Of a DNA stretch of 64,000 nucleotides, positions 51,773 to 60,499 are shown piece by piece. Every line of letters starts with the position of its first letter. Position 1 is the first letter of the stretch. Position numbers and translations under genes: made by a program. This stretch comes from Candidatus Avoscillospira avicola. Lineage in GTDB: Bacteria; Bacillota; Clostridia; Oscillospirales; Oscillospiraceae. Location: positions 1 to 64,000 of the forward strand of contig DVHE01000048.1 of the NCBI GenBank assembly GCA_018712245.1, read 5' to 3'. The notes below the pieces were generated by a model. The model was not told the DNA's origin. It did no database searches and saw only the letters and a program-made list of their open reading frames with translations.

Positions 51773-53104
51773 TCAATCGACAATGATCCGCCGGGCGCCG
51801 ATGTAGCGGTTGGCGTAGTAGGTCTCGTTCAGGCTGGAGACCCGGACGCCGGAGGAGGGGTTGGCGGCGTGGACGAAGTTGCCGTTGCCGATGTACATGC
51901 CCACGTGGTTGGCGTAGGTGCCGGAGCCGAAGAACACCAGGTCGCCGACCTGCAGGTTGTCGTAGGAGACGGCGGTGCCATTGTTCATCTGATCGTCGGC
52001 CACGCGGTTGAGGCTGTAGCCGAAGTGGCCGTAGCAGTAGTACATCAGGCCGGAGCAGTCAAAGCCGGTGCTGGGATCCTTGCCGCCGTAGACGTAGGAA
52101 TAGCCCACGAAGGAGAGGGCGTAGTTGGCCACTTCCACGGCGCCCTCGGTGGCGTCGTGATCGACCTCCTGGTACTCGGTGACGTAGTCGCCGCTGACGT
52201 AGGCCGTCTGGCCCTTGTAGTTGATCTGCACCCAGCCGTTGGCGCACAGGCCGGTGACGGTCAGGTCCGCGCCGTAGCGGACGGTGCCGAGGATCTTGCC
52301 GTCGGTGGACCAGCTGGAGCGGACGTTGAGGGTATCGGTGTCCACCAGCATGTGCATATCCACGCCGGTGATCTCCACGTTGTCCACCACAGTGTTCTCG
52401 CCGGTTTCGCCGCCGGAGGAGCCGGTGTTGTCGTCCACCGAGACCTGGGCGTTTTTAATATAGTAGTAGTACTCGTTGAGGCTCTTGTAGGCCCGGAGGA
52501 ACATGGCCATGGCCTCATCCCGGGCGGTGGCGCCGGCGGGGTCCAGCTGGGCACCCTGGTCGGTGCCGCGGCCGTTGACGTAGCCGTACTTCACGCAGAT
52601 TTGGGCGGCCTCCCGGGCCCAGGCGGCCACGGCGCCCTTGTCGTCAAACTTGTTGAGGTAGCTCTCGTCGGCCTCGGGCAGGAAGGCGGCGGCGTTGCAG
52701 AAGTTCTCAATGATCTGGAAGAACTCCTGCCGGGTCAGGCGGGCGTTGGGCCGAAAGGTGCCGTCGGGGTAGCCGCTGACGATGCCCAGCTCATAGGCCT
52801 TGACGATGTAGTCCGCCGAGGTGTCGGAGAAGTAGTCGGTCCGCTCAGGGTCGATGCTGTAGCCCCAGATCTTTTCCAGGGCATGGACGGCCAGCTCGCA
52901 CATCTCGCCCCGGGTGATGTTTTTGGAGACGTTCATGCCGTAGTAGGAGTCCGGCAGCAGGTCCAGCTCCTGCATCTCCCGCAGGCTGGGCTCAAACCAG
53001 GCGTCCACGCCGGAGAAGCCCTCCACCGCCGAGACGGCGGGAATGGCGCCCAGCAGCAGGCACGCCGCCAAAAGCAATGTGACAGTACGTTTCATCAATT
53101 TCAT
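51773..53104 (-). CDS. SLH-SH3-NlpC/P60 cell-wall endopeptidase
   Basis: 443-aa exported peptidoglycan hydrolase. Signal peptide residues 1-26. SLH-type repeats at about 35-190 (ITRGEMCELAVHALE.. GIVSGYPDGTFRPNARLTRQEF). A linker with GSSGGETGEN, a bacterial SH3 domain (about 245-310, LNVRSSWSTDGKILGTV.. GWVQINYKGQTAYV), then NlpC/P60 (about 325-443) with Cys350 in GFDCSGLM, His400 in NHVGMYIG and His412. It should cut gamma-D-Glu-type peptide links while held to the wall by the SLH part. The ATG at 53104 overlaps the exonuclease stop as ATGA and has GAGGTG upstream. Confidence 0.9.
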   Translation of the reverse strand: MKLMKRTVTLLLAACLLLGAIPAVSAVEGFSGVDAWFEPSLREMQELDLLPDSYYGMNVSKNITRGEMCELAVHALEKIWGYSIDPERTDYFSDTSADYIVKAYELGIVSGYPDGTFRPNARLTRQEFFQIIENFCNAAAFLPEADESYLNKFDDKGAVAAWAREAAQICVKYGYVNGRGTDQGAQLDPAGATARDEAMAMFLRAYKSLNEYYYYIKNAQVSVDDNTGSSGGETGENTVVDNVEITGVDMHMLVDTDTLNVRSSWSTDGKILGTVRYGADLTVTGLCANGWVQINYKGQTAYVSGDYVTEYQEVDHDATEGAVEVANYALSFVGYSYVYGGKDPSTGFDCSGLMYYCYGHFGYSLNRVADDQMNNGTAVSYDNLQVGDLVFFGSGTYANHVGMYIGNGNFVHAANPSSGVRVSSLNETYYANRYIGARRIIVD

Positions 53105-53862
53105 GGTAACACCTCGATGGAAAGTCCGATGGGACAGTGGTCGGAGCCGTAGATGTCCCGGTAGATGGGGGTGTCGGCGATGCGGCCTTGCAGCCGCCGG
53201 GACACCAGGAAATAGTCGATGCGCCACCCGGCGTTGTTCTTGCGGGCGTTGAAGCGGTAGCTCCACCAGGAGTAGGCGCCGGTGGCGTCGGGATTGCGGT
53301 AACGGAAGGTGTCGGTAAAGCCGGCGTCCAGCAGCTTCGTGAACTTTTCGCGCTCCTCGTCGGAGAAGCCGGCGTTGCCTCGGTTGGGGCCGGGGTTCTT
53401 GAGGTCGATCTCCTGGTGGGCCACGTTATAGTCCGCGCAGGCGATCACCGGCTTTTTCGCGTCCAGCTGTGTCAGGTGGGCGCGGTAGGCGTCGTCCCAG
53501 GCCATGCGGTGGTCGAGGCGCTTGAGCCCCTCCTGGGCGTTGGGCGTGTAGCAGTTGACCAGGAAGAAGTCCGGGTACTCCAGGGTGAGGATGCGGCCCT
53601 CGCCGTCCAGCGCCGGGTCGCCCAGGCCCTCGGTGACGGAAAGCGCCGGTTCCTTGGCGAAAATCGCCGTGCCGGAGTAGCCCTTTTTCTCGGCGTAGCT
53701 CCAGTACTGGCTGTAGCCGGGCAGATCCAGCTCCACCTGGCCCGCCTGGAGCTTGGTCTCCTGCAGGCAGAAGAAATCCGCGCCGGACGCCAGGAAAAAG
53801 TCCATAAAGCCCTTGTTCAGACAGGCCCGGAGGCCGTTTACGTTCCAGGAAATGAGCCGCAT
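53101..53862 (-). CDS. xth: Exodeoxyribonuclease III / AP endonuclease
   Basis: 253-aa EEP-family nuclease for base-excision repair. Motifs: ISWNVNGLR at residues 4-12, LQETKLQ with catalytic Glu35, ADYNVAHQEIDL, and GSDHCPI near the C-terminus. Length normal for XthA/ExoA. It starts with GAGGATGGCTG upstream and overlaps the next gene (SLH-NlpC) by four bases. Coupling of a repair enzyme to a wall hydrolase is odd but probably just compact packing. Confidence 0.93.
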   Translation of the reverse strand: MRLISWNVNGLRACLNKGFMDFFLASGADFFCLQETKLQAGQVELDLPGYSQYWSYAEKKGYSGTAIFAKEPALSVTEGLGDPALDGEGRILTLEYPDFFLVNCYTPNAQEGLKRLDHRMAWDDAYRAHLTQLDAKKPVIACADYNVAHQEIDLKNPGPNRGNAGFSDEEREKFTKLLDAGFTDTFRYRNPDATGAYSWWSYRFNARKNNAGWRIDYFLVSRRLQGRIADTPIYRDIYGSDHCPIGLSIEVLP

Positions 53863-53966
53863 CAGCCATCCTCCTCAAAATCAGTTACCATAATCCATAA
53901 CGGAACCAGTATACCAAAATTCGAGCCGCTTCACAAGGTGGTTTTTCATTTTCTTTCGCGGCGCGG

Positions 53967-53995
53967 TTGTGCCGCGCGACAAAATGTGGTATAAC
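53967..53995 (+). promoter_or_regulatory. Promoter of murT-gatD, at leaderless spacing
   Basis: TTGTGC (53967-53972), 17 bases, TATAAC (53990-53995). A start 6-7 bases further falls on or next to the ATG at 54002, and no ribosome site is visible before the ATG. Confidence 0.55.
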
Positions 53996-54001
53996 TACGC
54001 T

Positions 54002-55369
54002 ATGATGATACGAGTAACGCTTTCCATTCTCGCCTGCAAACTCTGCCGGGCCCTGCTGCGGCTGCTGGGAAGAGGCGGGACGGACTTCCCGGGCCGGGTG
54101 GCCCTGAAGCTCTGCCCCGGCGTGCTGGGCGTGCTGGCAAAGAACGTGACGACGATTCTCGTCACGGGCACCAACGGAAAGACCACCACCTCCCGGATGA
54201 TCGAGCAGGTGCTGGCCGACGCTGGAATTTCTTACTTTGCCAACAAGTCCGGCGCGAATCTCCTCAGCGGCGTCACCGCGGAGTTTGCCATGCATTCCAC
54301 CCTGACGGGGAAATGCAAGTACGACTATGCCCTCATCGAGGCAGATGAGGCGGCCTTCAAGGCCATCAGCAAGTTTGTGGACGCCAAGGTGGTGGCCGTG
54401 ACCAACGTCTTCCGGGACCAGCTGGACCGCTACGGCGAAGTGAGCCACACCCTGGACAACATCCGAATCGGCGTGGGCAACAGCAAAAACGCCACCCTCT
54501 GCCTCAACGCCGACGACTCCCTCTCCGGCTCCCTGGGCCGGGAGATGCCCAACCCCGTCCTCTACTACGGCGTGGACACGCCCATCTACAAGACGCGGGT
54601 GGCGGAGCTGTCCGACGCGCCCTACTGCCCCCACTGCAAGCACGCCTACGTCTATGACTACGTGACCTACGGCCACCTGGGCGGCTATCGCTGCCCCCAC
54701 TGCGGCAGCCATCGCCCCGCGCCCCAGGTGCACGTTTCCCGCGTCCTCTCCTCCGACGCCCAGTGCTCCCGGGTGGAGTTCTCCCTGGACGGCAAGACCG
54801 TCCCCGCCGTCATCAACCTGCCCGGCGGCTACAACATCTACAACGCCGCCACGACCATGGCGGTGGCCAAGGCGCTGGACATCCCGCCGGAGCTGGCGGC
54901 CAAGTCCCTGGGCAGCTTCTCCTGCGGCTTCGGACGGATGGAGAAGTTCGATATCCGCGGCACATCCCTGCGGATGATCCTGATTAAAAACCCCGCCGGG
55001 TGCAACCAGGTTCTGAACTTCCTCACCGACACCGCCGAGCCCTTCGTCTTTGTGGCCTGCCTCAACGACCGGGCCCAGGACGGCAAGGACGTCAGCTGGA
55101 TCTGGGACGTGGACTTCGAGCGGCTGGTGGCCATGGAGCAGCTTCAAAAGATCGTCGTCTCCGGTATCCGGGCCGACGATATGGCCATGCGCTTCAAGTA
55201 CGCCGGGATGCCCACCGACAAGATCGAGGTCATCCGCGACTACGGCCAGCTGGTGGAATCCCTGATTCAAGAGGGCAAAATGGTCTATATCATGCCCACC
55301 TACACCGCCATGCTGGAGCTGCGGGGCACCATCAGCAAGCACTACGGCTTCAAGGCCTTCTGGGAATAG
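54002..55369 (+). CDS. murT: Lipid II isoglutaminyl synthase, MurT subunit
   Basis: 455-aa Mur-ligase-like protein that, with GatD, amidates the D-Glu of lipid II. P-loop GTNGKTTTSRM at about residues 56-66. The MurT-specific Cys4 zinc ribbon CPHC..CPHCG lies near residues 208-235. The C-terminal DUF1727 domain (about 310-450) contains KNPAGCNQVLNFL. Short hydrophobic N-terminus (about residues 4-22). Start is 54002 or the next ATG at 54005; neither has a ribosome site, see promoter. gatD follows 9 bases later. Confidence 0.92.
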   Translation: MMIRVTLSILACKLCRALLRLLGRGGTDFPGRVALKLCPGVLGVLAKNVTTILVTGTNGKTTTSRMIEQVLADAGISYFANKSGANLLSGVTAEFAMHSTLTGKCKYDYALIEADEAAFKAISKFVDAKVVAVTNVFRDQLDRYGEVSHTLDNIRIGVGNSKNATLCLNADDSLSGSLGREMPNPVLYYGVDTPIYKTRVAELSDAPYCPHCKHAYVYDYVTYGHLGGYRCPHCGSHRPAPQVHVSRVLSSDAQCSRVEFSLDGKTVPAVINLPGGYNIYNAATTMAVAKALDIPPELAAKSLGSFSCGFGRMEKFDIRGTSLRMILIKNPAGCNQVLNFLTDTAEPFVFVACLNDRAQDGKDVSWIWDVDFERLVAMEQLQKIVVSGIRADDMAMRFKYAGMPTDKIEVIRDYGQLVESLIQEGKMVYIMPTYTAMLELRGTISKHYGFKAFWE

Positions 55370-55378
55370 GAGGGGCAC

Positions 55379-56110
55379 ATGGAACTGAAAATCTGTCACC
55401 TCTACCCGGATGTCCTCAACCTCTACGGAGACCGGGGCAACATCCTCTGCATGGAGCAGCGCCTTAAGTGGCGGGGCATCGACGTCACCACCACAGGCGT
55501 CTCGGTGGGTGAGCCGCTGAAGGCCTCCGACTTCGACCTCTTTTTCATCGGCGGCGGACAGGACTTCGAGGAGGAAGTGCTGCTGCCGGACCTGGCCGCC
55601 GGGAAGACCGCCGAGCTGAAGGCCGCCATCGAGGACGGGGCCACGTTCCTGGCCATCTGCGGCGGCTACCAGATGCTGGGCGCCTACTATAAGACCTGGG
55701 ACGGCCAGCAGTGCGACTTCACCGGCGCCTTGGACCTCTATACCGAGGGAAGCGCCGAGCGGATGATCGGCAACTACGCCTTCACCTGCGAGGAGCTGGG
55801 CGTCAACGTGGTGGGCTTTGAGAACCACTCCGGCAAGACCTACCTGGGCAGCGGCGTCAAGCCCCTGGGCAAGGTCCTGAAGGGCTACGGCAACAACGGC
55901 GCCGACGGCACCGAGGGCGCGCGGTACAAAAACGTCTTCGCCACCTACTCCCACGGCTGCCTGCTGCCCAAGAACCCGGTCCTCTGCGACCATATCCTCA
56001 AAACCGCGCTGGCGCGGAAGTACGGCGCCGTGGAGCTGCCGCCCCTGGACGACACCCTGGAAGAGAGCGCCCACCGGTATATGGAGCGCCGCCTGCTGGG
56101 CGAGAAATAG
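55379..56110 (+). CDS. gatD: Lipid II isoglutaminyl synthase, GatD glutamine amidotransferase subunit
   Basis: 243-aa class I (CobB/CobQ-like) glutaminase that feeds ammonia to MurT. Nucleophile Cys94 in LAICGGYQMLG; the His is in TYSHGCLLPKNP near residue 190; FFIGGGQDFEEE is the N-terminal glycine-rich strand. TAGGAGGGGCAC precedes the ATG and overlaps the murT stop. Amidated lipid II is common in Gram-positive bacteria and affects cross-linking. Confidence 0.93.
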   Translation: MELKICHLYPDVLNLYGDRGNILCMEQRLKWRGIDVTTTGVSVGEPLKASDFDLFFIGGGQDFEEEVLLPDLAAGKTAELKAAIEDGATFLAICGGYQMLGAYYKTWDGQQCDFTGALDLYTEGSAERMIGNYAFTCEELGVNVVGFENHSGKTYLGSGVKPLGKVLKGYGNNGADGTEGARYKNVFATYSHGCLLPKNPVLCDHILKTALARKYGAVELPPLDDTLEESAHRYMERRLLGEK

Positions 56111-56123
56111 CACGTTCCAATTC

Positions 56124-56171
56124 CCCCGCGGAGGACGGCACTAGCCGTCCTCCGCGGGGTTCGTCTTTTTC
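56124..56171 (+). terminator. Intrinsic terminator after gatD
   Basis: CCCCGCGGAGGACGG (56124-56138) pairs with CCGTCCTCCGCGGGG (56145-56159), followed by TTCGTCTTTTT. Confidence 0.88.
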
Positions 56172-56248
56172 CACCGGAGAAAATTTCCCCGGCGCGCCGG
56201 GAATATGCTACAATGGGAATAAGACTTGGGAAGAGAGGGACGGAAGCC

Positions 56249-57988
56249 ATGAAACTAATTCTGCGCCAGATGGGCCTTTACCGGGGAAAAATCACGATCT
56301 CCATGGCCATTAAGCTGGCGGGCGCCATGACGGAGCTGCTGATTCCCTATATCCTGGAGCATCTCATCGACGAGGTGGTGCCCCTGGGGCGGCTGGAGCT
56401 GGTGCTTTTGTGGAGCGCGCTGATGATTCTGACAGCCATACTCACTCGGCAGCTGAACGTCTGGGCCAACCGCATCGCCATTGACAATGCCCACCGCGTC
56501 TCCTACGACGTGCGCCAGGCCCTCTTCGCCAGGACGGCCAACCTCTCCGGCGCGCAGTTTGACCGCTTCGGCCTGCCCAGCCTCATCAGCCGCATGACCA
56601 GCGACAGCTATAACGTCCAGTCCTGCGTCCAGGCGCTGCAAACCATGTGCGTGCGGATGCCCATGATGCTCCTGGGCGGCATCGCCGTCACCCTGGCCAT
56701 GGATGCGCCCCTGGCCTCGATTTTGCTGGTGATCGTGCCGGTGCTGGTGGTGGTGATCCTCTGCGTCTCCCGCTACGGCATCCCTCTCTACCGCCGGGTG
56801 CAGGCGCGGCTGGACGAAGTGGTGCGGGTGATGCGGGAGGACATCACCGGCATCCGCGTCGTTAAGGCCCTGAGCAAGACGGCCTATGAAAAGCAGCACT
56901 TCGCCCGGGAGAACGAAGCCATGACCCGGGCCGACATCCGGGCCAGCACCATCATGGCCATCCCCGGCCCCCTGATGCAGATGTGCCTGAACCTGGGCCT
57001 CACCCTGGTGGTCTGGGTAGGCGCCCGGCGGGTCTACACCGGGGCCATCAAACCCGGCGTGATTCTGGCCTTTTTGACGTATTTCAACATGGTCATCCAG
57101 GGCGTCATGGGCATCAACCGGATTTTCATCATGCTCAGCAAGGCCACGGCCTCCGCCAACCGCATCGAGCAGGTGCTTTCCCTGGAGCCGGATCAGCGCG
57201 TCCTGCTGCCGGAGGAGGCCAAGACGCCCCAGGGAGAGGAGTTCATCCGTTTTGAGCATGTGTCCTTCCACTACGATGCCGACGCCGGGGACGGTCAGGA
57301 GCGGGAAAAATGCCTCAGCGACATCAGCTTTGCCCTGAAGCGGGGCGAGAGCCTGGGGATCATCGGCCCCACCGGCTGCGGCAAGACCACGATTGTCAAC
57401 CTCCTGATGCGGTTTTACGACGTGGAGGAGGGCGGCGTCTTTGTGGATGGCCGCGACGTGCGCACCTACCAGTTGGACGCACTGCGGCGGAAGTTCGGCG
57501 TGGTGTTTCAGAACGACATGGTGTTCTATAACTCCCTGCGGGAGAACATCCGCTTTGGCCGCCCGCTGGAGGATCGGGCGCTGCTGGCGGCGGTGGAGGA
57601 CGCGGCGGCGATGGAGTACGTCGGCTCCCTGGACGACGGACTCAGCCACCAGGCGGAGATCAAGGGCGCCAACCTCTCCGGCGGGCAGAAGCAGCGGATG
57701 CTGATCGCCCGGGCCCTGGCCGGCGATCCGGAAATCCTCATTCTGGACGACTCCTCTTCGGCCCTGGACTATCAGACCGATGCGGCGCTGCGCCGGGCCA
57801 TCCAGGCCCACCACAGCCGCTCCACCACCATCATGGTGGCCCAGCGGGTCAGCTCCATCCAGTCCATGACCCATATCCTGGTGATGGACGACGGGCGGGC
57901 CATCGGCTACGGCACCCACCAGGAGCTGCTGGAGACCTGCCCGGCCTACCGGGAGATTTACCGCGCCCAGATGGGCGCGCTGGCTTAA
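56249..57988 (+). CDS. ABC exporter half-transporter, degenerate-site subunit
   Basis: 579-aa protein: six-segment ABC exporter membrane domain (about residues 1-310) and ATPase domain (about 335-570). Walker A GPTGCGKTT near 373-381, signature LSGGQKQR, and Walker B ILILDDSSSALD, where Asp replaces the catalytic Glu. This is the degenerate half of a heterodimeric exporter such as TM287/288 or BmrCD. The ATG at 56249 follows GAGAGGGACGGAAGCC. The partner gene is 183 bases downstream, separated by a large palindrome. Substrate unknown, drugs or lipids most likely. Confidence 0.9.
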   Translation: MKLILRQMGLYRGKITISMAIKLAGAMTELLIPYILEHLIDEVVPLGRLELVLLWSALMILTAILTRQLNVWANRIAIDNAHRVSYDVRQALFARTANLSGAQFDRFGLPSLISRMTSDSYNVQSCVQALQTMCVRMPMMLLGGIAVTLAMDAPLASILLVIVPVLVVVILCVSRYGIPLYRRVQARLDEVVRVMREDITGIRVVKALSKTAYEKQHFARENEAMTRADIRASTIMAIPGPLMQMCLNLGLTLVVWVGARRVYTGAIKPGVILAFLTYFNMVIQGVMGINRIFIMLSKATASANRIEQVLSLEPDQRVLLPEEAKTPQGEEFIRFEHVSFHYDADAGDGQEREKCLSDISFALKRGESLGIIGPTGCGKTTIVNLLMRFYDVEEGGVFVDGRDVRTYQLDALRRKFGVVFQNDMVFYNSLRENIRFGRPLEDRALLAAVEDAAAMEYVGSLDDGLSHQAEIKGANLSGGQKQRMLIARALAGDPEILILDDSSSALDYQTDAALRRAIQAHHSRSTTIMVAQRVSSIQSMTHILVMDDGRAIGYGTHQELLETCPAYREIYRAQMGALA

Positions 57989-57989
57989 C

Positions 57990-58148
57990 GTAAACGCCGA
58001 TCAAACAGACAGCGGCGGCCGGCGGATCTTTTGTTCCAACTGTGCAGTTTGAAAATCTGGCAAGACATCCAGTATTGCGGCGATTTCCAAACTTTCATTT
58101 GAAACAAAATCTCTCGCCGCCTGCTCTTGCGATTTAATCAGCGTTTAC
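57990..58148. repeat. 159-bp imperfect palindrome between the two ABC genes
   Basis: The ends GTAAACGCCGAT and ATCAGCGTTTAC match as a 12-bp inverted repeat with one difference. Pairing continues inwards: GATCTTTTGTTCCAACT against ATTTGAAACAAAATCTC, and GCAGTTTGAAAATC against GATTTCCAAACTTTC, so the whole element can fold into one long hairpin. It is less GC-rich than its surroundings. It begins two bases after the first ABC stop. Likely a MITE-like element or a large regulatory/processing hairpin; no T-run. Confidence 0.7.
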
Positions 58149-58171
58149 TAGATCGAAGGGAGGGAGACGCC

Positions 58172-59944
58172 ATGCCGCCGAGAGGCTTGGGCGCGAAAAA
58201 AGAAAAACCCAAGGACACCCGGGGGACGATCCGCCGGATCGCCCGCTACCTCACCCGCTACCGGTGGGTGCTGCTGGCGCTGCTGGTCTGCACCCTCGTC
58301 AGCAACGTGGGGAACCTGCTGGGGCCGACCTTTGCCGGCAAGGCCATCGGCGCGGCGGTGGACGCCGGGCAGGTGGACTTCGCCGTGGTGGCCTACTACG
58401 CCAAGTGGATGCTGGGGGCCTATCTGGTGGGGAATCTCCTCTCCTTCCTGGTGAACCAGGGCATGATGCGCCTGGGCCGACGGGTGGCCCGGCAGATGCG
58501 CCAGGACGTGTTTGACAAGCTGATGGCCCTGCCGGTCAGCTACTTTGACCGCAACCAGGCCGGCGACATCATCAGCCGCGTCTCCTACGACATCGACGTG
58601 GTGACGACCTGCCTCTCCGCCGACCTCATTCAGATTCTTACCAGCGTCGTCACCGTGGTGGGCTCCTTCGGGATGATGTGCATGATCTCGCTGCCCATGG
58701 TGACGGGGCTGTGCATCACCATTCCCATGGCCATCGGCTTCACACGGTTTATGGGCAAGCGGACGCGGCCCCTCTACGCCCGGCGCAGTGCCGCCTATGG
58801 CCGGATGAACGGCTATGTGGAGGAAATGTTCTCCGGCCAGAAGACCATCCTGGCCTACGCCTATGAGGACCAGGTCTGCGAGGACTTCTCCCAAATCAAC
58901 CGCGATGCCGCCGAGGCCTACCGGGCCGCCGACGCCCTGGGCATGACCACCGGCCCGACCATCAATATGATCAACAACCTGGGCCTCTCCCTGGTGGGCA
59001 TGGCCGGGGCGGTACTGTACCTGCTGGGCCTGACCGGCATGGAGCAGATATCCTCCTTCGTCCTCTACTCTCGGAAGTTCTGCGGCCCCATCAACGAGGT
59101 GGCCAATATCCTCAACGAACTCTATTCGGCCCTGGCGGCGGCGGAGCGGGTCTTCGCGCTGCTGGACCAGCCGGAGGAGACCGCCGACGCCCCCGGCGCC
59201 CAGGTGCTTTCCCGGGTGGCGGGGGAGGTGGAGATGGACCACGTCCGCTTCGGCTATCTCCCGGGGCAGACGGTGCTGCACGACCTGAGCCTCCGGGCAA
59301 AGCCGGGGCAGACCGTTGCCATCGTGGGCCACACCGGCGCGGGCAAGACCACCATCATCAACCTCCTGATGCGGTTTTACGACGTGGACAGCGGCGAGAT
59401 TCGGGTGGACGGAACGCCCATCTGCCGCCTGACCCGGGATTCCCTCCGCCGGGCCTACGCCATGGTGCTGCAGGACACCTGGGTCTTCCACGGCACGGTC
59501 TATGAGAACATCGCCTACGGCAAGGAGGGCGCCACCATGGAGGAAGTGGTGGCGGCTGCCAAGGCGGCGCGGATTCACAGCTACATCATGCGGCTGCCCC
59601 AGGGCTACCAGACCGTCATCCGCGAGGACGGCGGCAACATCAGCAAGGGGCAGAAGCAGCTTTTGACCATCGCCCGGGCCATGCTCTACGACACCCATAT
59701 GCTGATTCTCGACGAGGCCACCAGCAATGTGGATACCAACACCGAGCAGCAGGTCCAGCGGGCCATGCAGACGCTGATGCAGGGCAAGACCTGCTTCGTC
59801 ATCGCCCACCGGCTCTCCACCATCCAGAACGCCGACTGGATTTTGGTCATGGACCACGGCGACGTGGTGGAGCAGGGCACCCACGAGACGCTGATGGCCC
59901 AAAAGGGCGCCTACTACCGCCTCTACGCCGCGCAGTTTTCGTAG
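58172..59944 (+). CDS. ABC exporter half-transporter, consensus-site subunit
   Basis: 590-aa partner of the preceding protein: a basic N-terminal tail, six membrane segments (about residues 40-325) and ATPase domain (about 350-585). Walker A GHTGAGKTT near 386-394, Walker B MLILDEATSNVD with intact catalytic Glu, but a deviant signature ISKGQKQLL instead of LSGGQ. Together with the first half this gives one active and one degenerate ATP site. The ATG at 58172 has AAGGGAGGGAG upstream. Its TAG stop (59942-59944) lies within the GTAGGGGC edge of a dispersed palindrome. Confidence 0.9.
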   Translation: MPPRGLGAKKEKPKDTRGTIRRIARYLTRYRWVLLALLVCTLVSNVGNLLGPTFAGKAIGAAVDAGQVDFAVVAYYAKWMLGAYLVGNLLSFLVNQGMMRLGRRVARQMRQDVFDKLMALPVSYFDRNQAGDIISRVSYDIDVVTTCLSADLIQILTSVVTVVGSFGMMCMISLPMVTGLCITIPMAIGFTRFMGKRTRPLYARRSAAYGRMNGYVEEMFSGQKTILAYAYEDQVCEDFSQINRDAAEAYRAADALGMTTGPTINMINNLGLSLVGMAGAVLYLLGLTGMEQISSFVLYSRKFCGPINEVANILNELYSALAAAERVFALLDQPEETADAPGAQVLSRVAGEVEMDHVRFGYLPGQTVLHDLSLRAKPGQTVAIVGHTGAGKTTIINLLMRFYDVDSGEIRVDGTPICRLTRDSLRRAYAMVLQDTWVFHGTVYENIAYGKEGATMEEVVAAAKAARIHSYIMRLPQGYQTVIREDGGNISKGQKQLLTIARAMLYDTHMLILDEATSNVDTNTEQQVQRAMQTLMQGKTCFVIAHRLSTIQNADWILVMDHGDVVEQGTHETLMAQKGAYYRLYAAQFS

Positions 59945-59970
59945 GGGCAGATGCCCACATCCGCCCGCCA
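59941..59970. repeat. Degenerate family b palindrome at the 3' end of the ABC gene
   Basis: GTAGGGGCAGATGCCCACATCCGCCCGCC: the GTAGGGGC edge provides the stop codon of the upstream gene. The following 150 bases (to 60120) hold nothing I recognise. Confidence 0.65.
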
Positions 59971-60120
59971 GCTGGCGCTTCCCGCCGCGCCCGCGCGCCC
60001 TGGACCGGGTGGGCCTTCGCATGGAGCGCAGGCGTCTGACAGGGAAGACCATGCGGATGAGGAGGCTGCCCATGCGGGTATGCAGCAATAGCGTGCTGTC
60101 GTGCGACATGATCGAATAGC

Positions 60121-60442
60121 GTGTACGGTGTGTACGGCGCGTGTACGGCACAATTTTAGGGGGTGAAAACCCGCAAACCCAGTATTCCCAAGGGTTTGCG
60201 GGACTGTGTACGGTGTGTACGGCATAATTGTAAAAAAACCAGAAAATCTGATTTTAGGAATTTACCCTTTTTAGACAAAAGTGCTGTTCGCACCGTACAC
60301 ACCCCCCCGCGCCGAAATTGTCACAACAAAATAGCGTGGATAGTGTTGGGTTTTTGGACAATTCCAAGGAGCTTTGAAACTTTTCAGGGAAAATCCAGTC
60401 AGGCTGCGTGTACGCGGCCCGCTGTACACGCGCTGTACACGC
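60121..60442. repeat. GTGTACGG iteron-like array with hairpin
   Basis: GTGTACGG occurs at 60121, 60130, 60141, 60206 and 60215 (two pairs with exact 9-base spacing) and inverted at 60293-60300. Related palindromic sites follow: GTGTACGC at 60408 and a tandem GCTGTACACGC at 60421-60431 and 60432-60442. Between the first two clusters lies an 11-bp stem, CCCGCAAACCC (60170-60180) with GGGTTTGCGGG (60192-60202). No protein frame is credible. It resembles iteron or multi-operator DNA, but no initiator or regulator gene is adjacent. Confidence 0.75.
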
Positions 60443-60499
60443 TGTCACGCCCCCACGGGGTGCGGTGTGTGTGCCGGGTGCGCGGGGGGAATCGGCAGT

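Noticed and set aside
60121-60442. CRISPR or tandem satellite reading of the GTGTACGG array
   Set aside because: Units are only 8-11 bases at 9-11-base spacing with inverted members, so neither fits.
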